Of a stretch of 64,000 nucleotides of DNA, positions 35,759 through 44,021 are shown piece by piece (the stretch's first letter is position 1; each line of letters opens with the position of its first letter). The stretch comes from Betaproteobacteria bacterium (lineage in GTDB: Bacteria > Pseudomonadota > Gammaproteobacteria > Burkholderiales > Rhodocyclaceae), in assembly GCA_020621405.1 (NCBI GenBank), contig JAHRYN010000003.1:194808-258807 (forward strand), given 5' to 3'. Under the pieces are notes generated by a model, which saw only the letters and a list, made by a program, of their open reading frames with translations, did not search any database and was not told the origin of the DNA. The position numbers were made by a program, and so were the translations under genes.

Positions 35759-36265
35759 ATGCCGTCGCACGCTCGCACGCACGCCCCGGGATCTCTGGAG
35801 ATCGGGCGCCTGATCGAACGCTACGCCGATCTGCCCGGCTCACTGCTGCCGATGCTGCACGCCCTGCAGGACGAATTCGGCTGCGTGCCCGGACAGGCCG
35901 TGCCGGTCATCGCTCAGCGCCTGAATCTGTCGCGCGCCGAGGTACATGGCGTGATCACCTTCTATCACCACTTCCGCACGCACCCGCCGGGTCGGCACAT
36001 CGTCCAGGTATGCCGCGCAGAGGCCTGCCAGGCCGTTGGCGCCACCGCGCTGGAAGCGCATGCGAAGCAAGGTCTCGGCATCGATTTCCACGAAACCACT
36101 GCCGACGGTGCGGTGACGCTGGAAGCGGTGTACTGCCTCGGCAACTGCGCAACCGGCCCGTCGCTGCGTGTGGACGACGACATCGTCGGACGGGTGACGC
36201 CTGATCGCTTCGACGCAATCATCGCTGAGCTGCGGACACCGAGAACATCGGAGGCATCCGAGTGA
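35759..36265 (+). CDS. fdsG: NAD-dependent formate dehydrogenase gamma subunit (NuoE-like)
   Basis: A 168-residue thioredoxin-fold 2Fe-2S subunit. The cluster ligands are visible as CRAEACQAVG (C-x4-C) and CLGNCATGP (C-x3-C). The N-terminal helical bundle contains LPMLHALQDEFGCVP and HGVITFYHHF, as in NuoE/HoxE. It forms the electron-input module with FdsB for NAD+ reduction. Start ATG at 35759 follows GAGGAGACAGG. It is translationally coupled to fdsB through GTGA. Confidence 0.95.
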   Translation: MPSHARTHAPGSLEIGRLIERYADLPGSLLPMLHALQDEFGCVPGQAVPVIAQRLNLSRAEVHGVITFYHHFRTHPPGRHIVQVCRAEACQAVGATALEAHAKQGLGIDFHETTADGAVTLEAVYCLGNCATGPSLRVDDDIVGRVTPDRFDAIIAELRTPRTSEASE

Positions 36266-37812
36266 GCATCCGCATCTACGTCCCGATCGACTCGACTGCA
36301 CTTTCGCTGGGCGCGGAAAGGGTCGCGACGGCCATCGCGGCGGAGGCCGCGAGGCGCGATATCGCCATCGAACTGGTACGCAACGGCTCGCGCGGCGCCT
36401 TCTGGCTGGAACCCATGGTCGAGGTGCAGACGCCGGCCGGCCGCATGGCCTACGGCCCGGTGCAGCCGACGGACGTGGCGCCCCTGTTCGACGCCGGCTT
36501 CACCACCGGCGGCAGGCACACGCTGTCGCTCGGCCCGGCCGACGACATCCCGTACCTGAAGCATCAGGAACGGCTGACCAGCGGGCGCATCGGACTCACC
36601 GATCCGCTCGATCTCGATGACTACATCAATCACGGCGGCTATATCGGCCTGTGCAGCGCGCTGCAGATGAGCGGCGCCGATGTGGTGAAGGAAGTCACCG
36701 ATTCCGGCCTGCGCGGCCGCGGCGGCGCCGGCTTTCCGACCGGAATCAAGTGGAATACCGTGCGCGGCGCCAGCGCCAGCCGGAAATACGTCGTCTGCAA
36801 CGCCGATGAAGGCGACTCGGGCACGTTTTCCGATCGCATGATCATGGAAGGCGACCCCTATTGCCTGATCGAAGGCATGACCATCGCCGGCATTGCGGTC
36901 GGCGCGACCCAGGGCTACATCTACCTGCGTTCCGAATACCCGCATGCCTTCCGGACGCTGCAGGAAGCGATCCGGCGTGCGCGTGCCGCCGGCTGGCTGG
37001 GCGAGGACGTGCGGGGTTCGGGCAGGACCTTCGAACTGGAGGTCCGGCTGGGCGCCGGCGCCTACATCTGCGGCGAGGAAACCTCGCTGCTCGAAAGCCT
37101 CGAAGGCAAGCGCGGCATCGTGCGCTTCAAGCCGCCGCTGCCCGCGCTCGAAGGCCTGTTCGGCCAGCCGACCGTGATCAACAACGTCATTTCGCTGGCG
37201 TCGGTGCCCGTCATTCTGGCCAAAGGCGGCGCCTTCTATCGCGACTACGGCATGGGCCGCTCACGCGGCACGCTGCCCTTCCAGCTGGCCGGCAACATCC
37301 GGCGCGGCGGCCTGGTCGAGAAGGCCTTCGGTCTGACGATGAACGAACTGCTGTACGACTTCGGCGGCGGCTCGCTGTCGGGGCGTCCGATCCGGGCGGT
37401 GCAGGTCGGCGGCCCGCTCGGCGCCTACCTGCCGGAATCGCAGTTTGACCTTCCTCTCGACTACGAGGAATACGCAAAACACGGCGCAATGATCGGCCAC
37501 GGCGGCATCGTCGTGTTCGACGACATGGTCGACATGGCCCGCATGGCCCGCTACGCGATGGAGTTCTGCGCCGTTGAATCCTGCGGCAAATGCACGCCCT
37601 GCCGCATCGGCTCGACGCGTGGTGTCGAGGTAATAGACCGCATCGTCGCCAACGAGGAGCGCGGGCGGAACATCGCGCTGCTGCAGTCGCTGTGCGACAC
37701 CATGGTCAACGGTTCGCTGTGTGCGCTCGGCGGCATGGCGCCCTATCCGGTGCTGTCAGCGCTGAACCACTTTCCCGAAGACTTCGGCATCGCGAAGTCG
37801 GCGGCGGCGTGA
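36262..37812 (+). CDS. fdsB: NAD-dependent formate dehydrogenase beta subunit (NuoF-like, FMN/NAD)
   Basis: A 516-residue flavoprotein with a GTG start at 36262 (GGAGG upstream). The N-terminal ~110 residues are a thioredoxin-like 2Fe-2S-fold extension. The NuoF core has the NAD/FMN glycine-rich GLRGRGGAGFPTGIKWNT and YVVCNADEGDSGTF, then GAGAYICGEETSLLESLEG. The 4Fe-4S site is ESCGKCTPCRIG (~residue 440). It transfers electrons from the Fe-S chain to NAD+. Overlaps fdsG by 4 bp and precedes fdsA by 26 bp. Confidence 0.96.
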   Translation: MSIRIYVPIDSTALSLGAERVATAIAAEAARRDIAIELVRNGSRGAFWLEPMVEVQTPAGRMAYGPVQPTDVAPLFDAGFTTGGRHTLSLGPADDIPYLKHQERLTSGRIGLTDPLDLDDYINHGGYIGLCSALQMSGADVVKEVTDSGLRGRGGAGFPTGIKWNTVRGASASRKYVVCNADEGDSGTFSDRMIMEGDPYCLIEGMTIAGIAVGATQGYIYLRSEYPHAFRTLQEAIRRARAAGWLGEDVRGSGRTFELEVRLGAGAYICGEETSLLESLEGKRGIVRFKPPLPALEGLFGQPTVINNVISLASVPVILAKGGAFYRDYGMGRSRGTLPFQLAGNIRRGGLVEKAFGLTMNELLYDFGGGSLSGRPIRAVQVGGPLGAYLPESQFDLPLDYEEYAKHGAMIGHGGIVVFDDMVDMARMARYAMEFCAVESCGKCTPCRIGSTRGVEVIDRIVANEERGRNIALLQSLCDTMVNGSLCALGGMAPYPVLSALNHFPEDFGIAKSAAA

Positions 37813-37838
37813 ACGCACAGGTTCGAAGGAGATCCACG

Positions 37839-40706
37839 ATGACCCTCCCCCGCAACACGGATTACGGCACGCCCGCGCGTGCCTCGGAAGCCGAAGTCAC
37901 GCTGTCGATCGACGGCATCGACATCACCGTTCCCGCCGGCACCTCGGTCATGCGCGCGGCGCAGGACTGCGGCACCGGCATCCCCAAGCTGTGTGCCACC
38001 GACAGTCTGGAACCTTTCGGTTCCTGCCGCCTGTGTCTGGTCGAGATCGAAGGCCGTCGCGGCTACCCGGCCTCATGCACCACGATCGCCGAAGCCGGCA
38101 TGCAGGTACGCACACAGACGCCCAAGCTGGCGGAACTGCGCCGCGGCATCATGGAACTCTACATTTCGGACCACCCGCTGGACTGCCTCACCTGTTCGGC
38201 CAACGGCAACTGCGAACTGCAGGACATGACCGGCGTGGTCGGCCTGCGCGAAGTGCGCTACGGCATGAAGGGCAGGAACCACTTCGACCTGCTGTCCGCA
38301 CTGAGCCGGGAAAAGGACGAGTCCAATCCCTACTTCAGCTACGACCCGTCGAAGTGCATCGTCTGCAACCGCTGCGTGCGCGCCTGCGAGGAAACCCAGG
38401 GCACTTTCGCGCTGACCATTTCCGGGCGCGGTTTCGACTCGCGCGTGTCACCGGGCGAAAGCCAGCCCTTCATGGAATCAGAGTGCGTGTCCTGCGGCGC
38501 CTGCGTGCAGGCCTGCCCGACCGCGACGCTGATGGAAAAGGGCGTGATCGAACACGGTCAGGCGGAGAGGAAGGTCACGACCACCTGCGCCTACTGCGGC
38601 GTCGGCTGCGCCTTCGACGCCGAGGTCAAGGGCACGACCGTGGTACGCATGGTGCCGAACAAGGACGGCGGCGCCAACCATGGCCACTCGTGCGTCAAGG
38701 GCCGTTTCGCCTTCGGCTACGCGACCCATCCGGACCGCATCACCACGCCGATGATCCGCCACAGCATCGAGGACGCCTGGCAGCCGGTGTCGTGGGACGA
38801 GGCGATCAAGCACGCCGCATCCGAGTTCAGACGCATCCAGGCGAAGCACGGTCGCGACTCGATCGGCGGCATCACGTCGAGCCGCTGCACCAACGAAGAG
38901 ACCTACCTCGTGCAGAAGCTGGTGCGCGCCGCCTTCGGCAACAACAATGTCGACACCTGCGCGCGCGTCTGTCACTCGCCGACCGGCTACGGACTGAAGC
39001 AGACGCTGGGCGAATCGGCCGGCACCCAGACCTTCGATTCGGTGATGAAGGCGGACGTCATCGTGGTGATGGGTGCCAACCCGACCGACGGCCACCCGGT
39101 ATTCGCCTCGCAGATGAAGCGCCGCCTGCGCGAGGGTGCCCGGCTCATCGTCATCGATCCGCGCGGCATCGACCTCGTACGCTCGCCGCACATCGCGGCC
39201 GACCATCACCTGAAGCTGAAACCGGGCAGCAATGTCGCACTGATCACGGCAATGACCCATGTCGTCGTGACCGACGGGCTGGTGAAGGAAGATTTCGTGC
39301 GTGAGCGCTGCGAATGGCATTCGTACGAACAGTGGCGCGATTTCGTCGCACTGCCCGAGAACTCGCCCGAAGCCATGGCAGCCGCGACCGGCGTGCCCGC
39401 TGCCGACGTACGGGCCGCAGCACGGCTGTTCGCCACGGGCGGCAACGCCGCGATCTACTACGGCCTGGGCGTGACCGAGCACAGCCAGGGTTCGACCACG
39501 GTGATCGGCATCGCCAACCTCGCGATGGCCACCGGCAACATCGGCCGCGAAGGCGTGGGCGTGAACCCGCTACGCGGCCAGAACAATGTTCAGGGCTCCT
39601 GCGACATGGGCAGCTTTCCGCACGAACTGCCGGGCTACCGCCACGTGTCGGACGCGGCCACGCGCGCGCTGTTCAGGGAGGCCTGGGGTGTCGAGCCGCA
39701 ACCGGAGCCGGGGCTGCGCATCCCGAACATGTTCGAGGCGGCACTGGATGGCAGCTTCCTCGGCCTGTACTGCGAAGGCGAGGACATCGTGCAGTCCGAC
39801 CCGAACACGCAGCATGTCGAAGCCGCGCTGCGCGCAATGGAATGCGTGGTCGTGCAGGACCTGTTCCTGAACGAAACCGCCAAGTTCGCGCACGTGTTCC
39901 TGCCGGGTTCGAGCTTCCTCGAGAAAAACGGCACCTTCACCAACGCCGAGCGCCGGATCTCGCCGGTGCGCAAGGTCATGCCGCCGCTGGGCGGCAAGGA
40001 AGACTGGGAGATCACGGCCATGCTGTCGAATGCACTCGGCTATCCGATGCACTACAGCCATCCGTCGGAAATCATGGACGAGATCGCGCGTCTGACGCCG
40101 ACCTTCCACGGCGTCAGCTACCGCAAGCTCGACGAAATGGGCAGCATCCAGTGGCCATGCAACGACGACGCACCGGACGGCACGCCCATCATGCACATCG
40201 ACGAATTCGTGCGCGGCAAGGGCCGATTCATGCTGACCGAGTATGTACCGACCGAAGAACGCACGTCGAAGCGCTTCCCGCTGATCCTGACCACCGGCCG
40301 CATCCTGTCGCAGTACAACGTCGGCGCACAGACCCGTCGTACCGCGAATTCGATGTGGCATGACGAGGACAGACTGGAAATCCATCCGGTCGACGCGGAG
40401 ACGCGCGGCATCGGCGAAGGCGACTGGGTAGGCATCAGCTCGCGCGCGGGTCAGACCGTGCTGCGCGCGCGGGTGTCGGAGCGCATGCAACCGGGCGTCG
40501 TCTACACCACCTTCCACTTCCCGGAATCCGGCGCCAACGTGATCACCACCGACAATTCGGACTGGGCGACCAACTGCCCCGAATACAAGGTGACCGCGGT
40601 CGAGGTGACACGCGTGACACAGCCATCCGAGTGGCAGAAGCGCCACCGCGATTTCTCGCAGCACCAGATCGCCTTGCTGCCGCGCCGGCAGCGCGAAAAG
40701 GTGTGA
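37839..40706 (+). CDS. fdsA: NAD-dependent formate dehydrogenase alpha subunit (Mo-bis-MGD catalytic)
   Basis: A 955-residue molybdoenzyme from the ATG at 37839 (AAGGAGATCC upstream). The N-terminal 2Fe-2S ferredoxin domain has CGTGIPKLC and CRLCLVE. A His/Cys cluster site (HPLDCLTCSANGNC) and two 4Fe-4S sites (CIVCNRCVRACE, CVSCGACVQACP) follow, then the proximal cluster TCAYCGVGC at ~residue 250. The catalytic Cys and His are in VDTCARVCHSPTGYGLKQT at ~residue 370; the Cys is the Mo ligand of formate dehydrogenases. It oxidises formate to CO2 in the cytoplasm; such enzymes can also reduce CO2. Confidence 0.96.
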   Translation: MTLPRNTDYGTPARASEAEVTLSIDGIDITVPAGTSVMRAAQDCGTGIPKLCATDSLEPFGSCRLCLVEIEGRRGYPASCTTIAEAGMQVRTQTPKLAELRRGIMELYISDHPLDCLTCSANGNCELQDMTGVVGLREVRYGMKGRNHFDLLSALSREKDESNPYFSYDPSKCIVCNRCVRACEETQGTFALTISGRGFDSRVSPGESQPFMESECVSCGACVQACPTATLMEKGVIEHGQAERKVTTTCAYCGVGCAFDAEVKGTTVVRMVPNKDGGANHGHSCVKGRFAFGYATHPDRITTPMIRHSIEDAWQPVSWDEAIKHAASEFRRIQAKHGRDSIGGITSSRCTNEETYLVQKLVRAAFGNNNVDTCARVCHSPTGYGLKQTLGESAGTQTFDSVMKADVIVVMGANPTDGHPVFASQMKRRLREGARLIVIDPRGIDLVRSPHIAADHHLKLKPGSNVALITAMTHVVVTDGLVKEDFVRERCEWHSYEQWRDFVALPENSPEAMAAATGVPAADVRAAARLFATGGNAAIYYGLGVTEHSQGSTTVIGIANLAMATGNIGREGVGVNPLRGQNNVQGSCDMGSFPHELPGYRHVSDAATRALFREAWGVEPQPEPGLRIPNMFEAALDGSFLGLYCEGEDIVQSDPNTQHVEAALRAMECVVVQDLFLNETAKFAHVFLPGSSFLEKNGTFTNAERRISPVRKVMPPLGGKEDWEITAMLSNALGYPMHYSHPSEIMDEIARLTPTFHGVSYRKLDEMGSIQWPCNDDAPDGTPIMHIDEFVRGKGRFMLTEYVPTEERTSKRFPLILTTGRILSQYNVGAQTRRTANSMWHDEDRLEIHPVDAETRGIGEGDWVGISSRAGQTVLRARVSERMQPGVVYTTFHFPESGANVITTDNSDWATNCPEYKVTAVEVTRVTQPSEWQKRHRDFSQHQIALLPRRQREKV

Positions 40707-40709
40707 GCG

Positions 40710-41591
40710 ATGCCGGCACAGGCATCGCTCATCGACGGACCGGACACCCTCTGCGACGCCTTGGCCGGGGACGTCGACTGGCCGGCACAGACGCTGCGCG
40801 GCGCGACCCGCGTCGATGGGGGGCGCCGCGAATCCCGGCTCGAATGCGTGGCCGAGGAAGTGCCGGTCGCACTCGTCTACAACGGCATTTCGCATGCAGT
40901 GATGCTGGCCAGCCCGATCGACCTGGAGGACTTCGGACTCGGTTTCAGCCTGTCCGAAGGCATCATCGCGCAGGCGTCGGAACTGTATGAAACGGAAACA
41001 CGGCGGCACGCCGGCGGCATCGAAGTTCACCTGCGCATCGGCAACCGCGCCTTCGATGCCTTGAAATCGCGCAGGCGCTCGCTGGCCGGACGCACCGGCT
41101 GCGGCTTGTGCGGTGTCGACAGTCTCGCGCAAGTGACGCGCCCCGTCGCACGGGTGGCGGCTCGCGCGCAAGCTGACGAGCGCGCCATTCATCGCGCGTT
41201 CGCCCAGTTGTCGCAACGCCAGGCCTTGCACGCACTGACCGGCGCCGCGCATGCCGCGGCCTGGGCGACGCCGGACGGAAAGCTGCTGCAGGTGCGCGAG
41301 GACGTCGGCCGCCACAATGCGCTCGACAAGCTGATCGGCGCCATCGCGCACGCCGGCCACGATCCGGCGCAGGGTTTCGCCATCGTCACCAGCCGCGCCA
41401 GTTACGAAATGGTGCTCAAGCTGGCGAGCGTCGGCGGCGGCCTGCTCGCCGCGATCTCCGCACCGACCGCAATGGCCATCGATCTGGCCGCGCGGACCGG
41501 CGTCACGCTGTGCGGATTCGTGCGCGACCGCCAGATGGTCATCTACAACAACGCGGCAACGGACGGCACGCGACCACAGGAGATCGACTGA
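40710..41591 (+). CDS. fdhD: Formate dehydrogenase accessory sulfurtransferase FdhD
   Basis: A 293-residue FdhD (FdsC in fds operons). It relays sulfur from a cysteine desulfurase to the Mo-bis-MGD cofactor of formate dehydrogenase. The sulfur-carrier CxxC is in GRTGCGLCGVDSL (~residue 130). The cofactor-binding half contains REDVGRHNALDKLIG and SRASYEMVLKLASVG, both highly conserved. It begins 3 bp after fdsA, so it is coupled. Length is standard. Confidence 0.95.
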   Translation: MPAQASLIDGPDTLCDALAGDVDWPAQTLRGATRVDGGRRESRLECVAEEVPVALVYNGISHAVMLASPIDLEDFGLGFSLSEGIIAQASELYETETRRHAGGIEVHLRIGNRAFDALKSRRRSLAGRTGCGLCGVDSLAQVTRPVARVAARAQADERAIHRAFAQLSQRQALHALTGAAHAAAWATPDGKLLQVREDVGRHNALDKLIGAIAHAGHDPAQGFAIVTSRASYEMVLKLASVGGGLLAAISAPTAMAIDLAARTGVTLCGFVRDRQMVIYNNAATDGTRPQEID

Positions 41592-41593
41592 AC

Positions 41594-41827
41594 ATGGACG
41601 TGCAGAATCTCGTCAGGATGGCCAACCAGATCGGCCAGTTCTTCCACAGCTATCCTGACCACGATGAAGCGGTGCGCGAGGTCGCAGCACACCTCCGCCG
41701 TTTCTGGGAACCACGCATGCGCCGTGCGCTGGTTGAACACATGAACCGCGATGGCAACGACGGACTGCTGCCGCTGGTCAGCGAAGCGCTGCACCTCATG
41801 CAGACGCAGGAAACCACACCCACCTGA
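41594..41827 (+). CDS. fdsD: Formate dehydrogenase delta subunit
   Basis: A 77-residue helical protein starting 2 bp after the fdhD stop. It matches the small FdsD family: LVRMANQIGQFFHSYPDHDE near the start and HLRRFWEPRMRRAL in the middle. FdsD associates with the FdsABG complex and helps assembly or activity; no cofactor-binding residues are visible. Gene order fdsGBA-fdhD-fdsD is canonical. Confidence 0.93.
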   Translation: MDVQNLVRMANQIGQFFHSYPDHDEAVREVAAHLRRFWEPRMRRALVEHMNRDGNDGLLPLVSEALHLMQTQETTPT

Positions 41828-41840
41828 AAGGACAACCGCG

Positions 41841-42440
41841 ATGAGTTCACTGACCACGCTGCGCGACCTGATGGGCCTCGGCCACAAGCCCGGCTCGCTG
41901 AACGACGCGGCTCTGGTGATGATCGACTGCCAGAACACCTACCGTGAAGGCATCATGCAGCTCGCCGGCATCGACGCCGCGCTGCTCGAAGCGCGCCGCG
42001 TGCTCGACCGCGCCCGCGCCCTGGGTCGTCCGGTCATCCACATCCAGCATGACGCGGGGCCCGGCACACCGTATGACGTACACGCCCATATCGGTCGCAT
42101 CGCCGACATCGTCGCACCACAGGACGGCGAACGGGTCATCACCAAAGGGCACCCGAACAGCTTCGTGCACACCACGCTGGAGGAGGAACTGAAGAAGCTC
42201 GGCGTGACACAGCTCGTGCTGGCCGGCTTCATGACGCACATGTGCGTGAATTCGACAGCTCGCGGCGCCTTCAATCTCGGCTACGCATCCACCGTGATTG
42301 CCTCGGCCACCGCGACACGCGACCTGCCGACACATGGCGGCGGCACGCTGCGTGCCGATGCGCTGCAGGCCGCCAGCCTCGCCGCACTGGGCGACCTGTT
42401 CGCGGTCATCGTCGATACGGTGGACGATCTCGCCGGCTGA
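41841..42440 (+). CDS. Isochorismatase-like cysteine hydrolase
   Basis: A 199-residue cysteine hydrolase, 13 bp after fdsD. The catalytic triad of the family is visible: Asp in ALVMIDCQNTY, Lys in VITKGHPNSF and the nucleophile Cys in GFMTHMCVNSTARGA. The family includes isochorismatases, nicotinamidases and various amidohydrolases. The substrate is not evident. Location as the last gene of the fds operon, before a terminator, suggests a role beside formate metabolism (for example hydrolysing a formyl- or carbamoyl-amide), but this is inference only. Confidence 0.88.
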   Translation: MSSLTTLRDLMGLGHKPGSLNDAALVMIDCQNTYREGIMQLAGIDAALLEARRVLDRARALGRPVIHIQHDAGPGTPYDVHAHIGRIADIVAPQDGERVITKGHPNSFVHTTLEEELKKLGVTQLVLAGFMTHMCVNSTARGAFNLGYASTVIASATATRDLPTHGGGTLRADALQAASLAALGDLFAVIVDTVDDLAG

Positions 42441-42471
42441 CCCGGCAACACGCGCCAACCATGTCCTTGAG

Positions 42472-42503
42472 TACCGCTGTGCGGCCTGCAGCGGTATTTT
42501 TTT
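42472..42503 (+). terminator. Terminator of the fds operon
   Basis: TACCGCTG (42472-42479) pairs with CAGCGGTA (42489-42496) around a 9-nt loop and runs into seven Ts (42497-42503). It separates the fds operon from modABC. Confidence 0.88.
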
Positions 42504-42565
42504 GCCGCACGCGCTGCACGCGCCGGGACATCCCGCACAATCCATCCACCCATGGAAGCTCACGG

Positions 42566-43324
42566 ATGAAAAACGCCTTACGCCTGCTCGCTGCAATATT
42601 GCTGAGCCTGCAGCTTCCGCTGGCAAACGCGGCCGACCTCGTCGTATTCGCTGCCGCCAGCCTGACCAATGCGCTGCAGGACATCGGCCGCGACTTCGAG
42701 GCCAGAACCGGGCAGAAGGTTAAGTTCTCGTTCGCCGCATCGTCGGCACTGGCGCGGCAGATCGAGGCCGGCGCGCAGGCGCAGGTATTCCTGTCGGCCG
42801 ACGAACAGTGGATGGACTATCTGGCCGAACGCAAGCTTCTCGCCGCCGGCAGCCGTTTCGACCTGCTCGGCAACCGGCTGGTGCTGGTGACGCCTGCGGA
42901 GAACAAGACGGCAGTCGAACTGAAACCCGGGTTCAACCTGGCCGCCCTGCTCGGCGACGGCCGGCTGGCCACCGGCGACCCGGCGCACGTACCGGTCGGC
43001 AAGTACGCCCAGGCGGCACTGACCTCCCTGCGCGTGTGGAACATCGCCGAACCGCGCCTCGTACGCGCCGATTCGGTACGAGCTGCACTGACCCTGGTCG
43101 AGCGCGGCGAAGTCCCGGCCGGCATCGTCTACATCACCGACGCGGCAGTGACGCCGAAGGTGCGCATTGCCGGCATCTTCCCGCCCGACAGCCATCCGCC
43201 CATCGTCTATCCGGCCGCCATCGTCGCCGGGCAGGACACGACCGCAGCGCGCGACTTCCTGGCCTCGCTGCGCGGCGAAAATGCGCGCAGCGTGTTCCGC
43301 CGCTACGGCTTCGCCCTGAAATAG
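42566..43324 (+). CDS. modA: Molybdate ABC transporter substrate-binding protein
   Basis: A 252-residue periplasmic binding protein with a signal peptide (MKNALRLLAAILLSLQLPLANA, cleavage around residue 23). The oxyanion-binding segments VFAAASLTNALQDIG, FSFAASSALARQIEAGA and VFLSADEQWMDYL match ModA. It captures molybdate or tungstate and delivers it to ModBC. It follows the fds terminator and leads modABC. It presumably supplies Mo for the adjacent formate dehydrogenase. Confidence 0.95.
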   Translation: MKNALRLLAAILLSLQLPLANAADLVVFAAASLTNALQDIGRDFEARTGQKVKFSFAASSALARQIEAGAQAQVFLSADEQWMDYLAERKLLAAGSRFDLLGNRLVLVTPAENKTAVELKPGFNLAALLGDGRLATGDPAHVPVGKYAQAALTSLRVWNIAEPRLVRADSVRAALTLVERGEVPAGIVYITDAAVTPKVRIAGIFPPDSHPPIVYPAAIVAGQDTTAARDFLASLRGENARSVFRRYGFALK

Positions 43325-43331
43325 TCGCCGG

Positions 43332-44021
43332 ATGCTGAGCGCGCTCGAGACGGAAGCCCTGCTGCTGAGCCTGAAGGTCGGGCTGGCCAGCACCGCGCTG
43401 TGCCTGCCGTTCGCGCTGGTCACCGCCTGGCTGCTGGCGCGCACGCGCTTCCCCGGCCGTGCGCTGTTCGACGGCATCGTGCACGCGCCGCTGGTGCTGC
43501 CGCCGGTGGTGATCGGCTACCTGCTGCTCATTTCGCTCGGCACGCGCGCGCCGCTCGGTGCCTGGCTCAAGCAGACCTTCGGCCTCCAGCTCATCTTCAC
43601 CACGCAGGGCGTCGTGGTCGCCGCAGCCGTGATGTCGTTTCCGCTGATGGTGCGGGCGATCCGGCTGTCGCTCGAAGCCGTCGACCGCGGACTCGAACTG
43701 GCCGCACGCACGCTGGGCGCCACCCGCCTGGATGCCTTCTGCAGCGTGACGCTGCCGCTGATGCTGCCGGGCATCCTGTCCGGCTCGATGATGGCGTTTG
43801 CCGCCAGTCTCGGCGAATTCGGCGCCACCATCACCTTCGCCTCGAACATCGAGGGCGAAACCCGCACCCTGCCGCTGGCCATCTACACTGCAACGCAGAC
43901 ACCGGACGGCGACGCCGTCGCGCTGCGACTGGTCGGCCTGTCGATGGCGCTGGCGATCGGCGCCATCGCCACCTCGGAATGGCTGCACCGGCGCGCGCAG
44001 CACTGGCTGGGGCGGCCGTGA
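43332..44021 (+). CDS. modB: Molybdate ABC transporter permease
   Basis: A 229-residue inner-membrane permease with about five helices. The coupling helix region for ModC is ELAARTLGATRLDAFCSVTLP (EAA motif, ~residues 120-140). The periplasmic start PLVLPPVVIGYLLL and the C-terminal ASLGEFGATITF are typical of ModB. It starts 7 bp after modA and its TGA overlaps the modC GTG. Confidence 0.96.
   Translation: MLSALETEALLLSLKVGLASTALCLPFALVTAWLLARTRFPGRALFDGIVHAPLVLPPVVIGYLLLISLGTRAPLGAWLKQTFGLQLIFTTQGVVVAAAVMSFPLMVRAIRLSLEAVDRGLELAARTLGATRLDAFCSVTLPLMLPGILSGSMMAFAASLGEFGATITFASNIEGETRTLPLAIYTATQTPDGDAVALRLVGLSMALAIGAIATSEWLHRRAQHWLGRP

Noticed and set aside
37590-37838. Upstream extension of fdsA over the 3' end of fdsB
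   Set aside because: The ATG at 37839 has a strong ribosome-binding site and begins at the expected FdsA N-terminus; the extension is out-of-frame fdsB sequence.
39570-41360. A 596-codon minus-strand open frame antisense to fdsA and fdhD
   Set aside because: It is antisense to two well-supported genes, its product is His/Arg/Val/Gly-rich with no domain, and long antisense frames are expected at this GC content.
43400-44017. Long N-terminal extension of modC across modB
   Set aside because: The extension is the shadow of modB in another frame; the GTG at 44018 overlaps the modB stop and begins at the normal ModC N-terminus.
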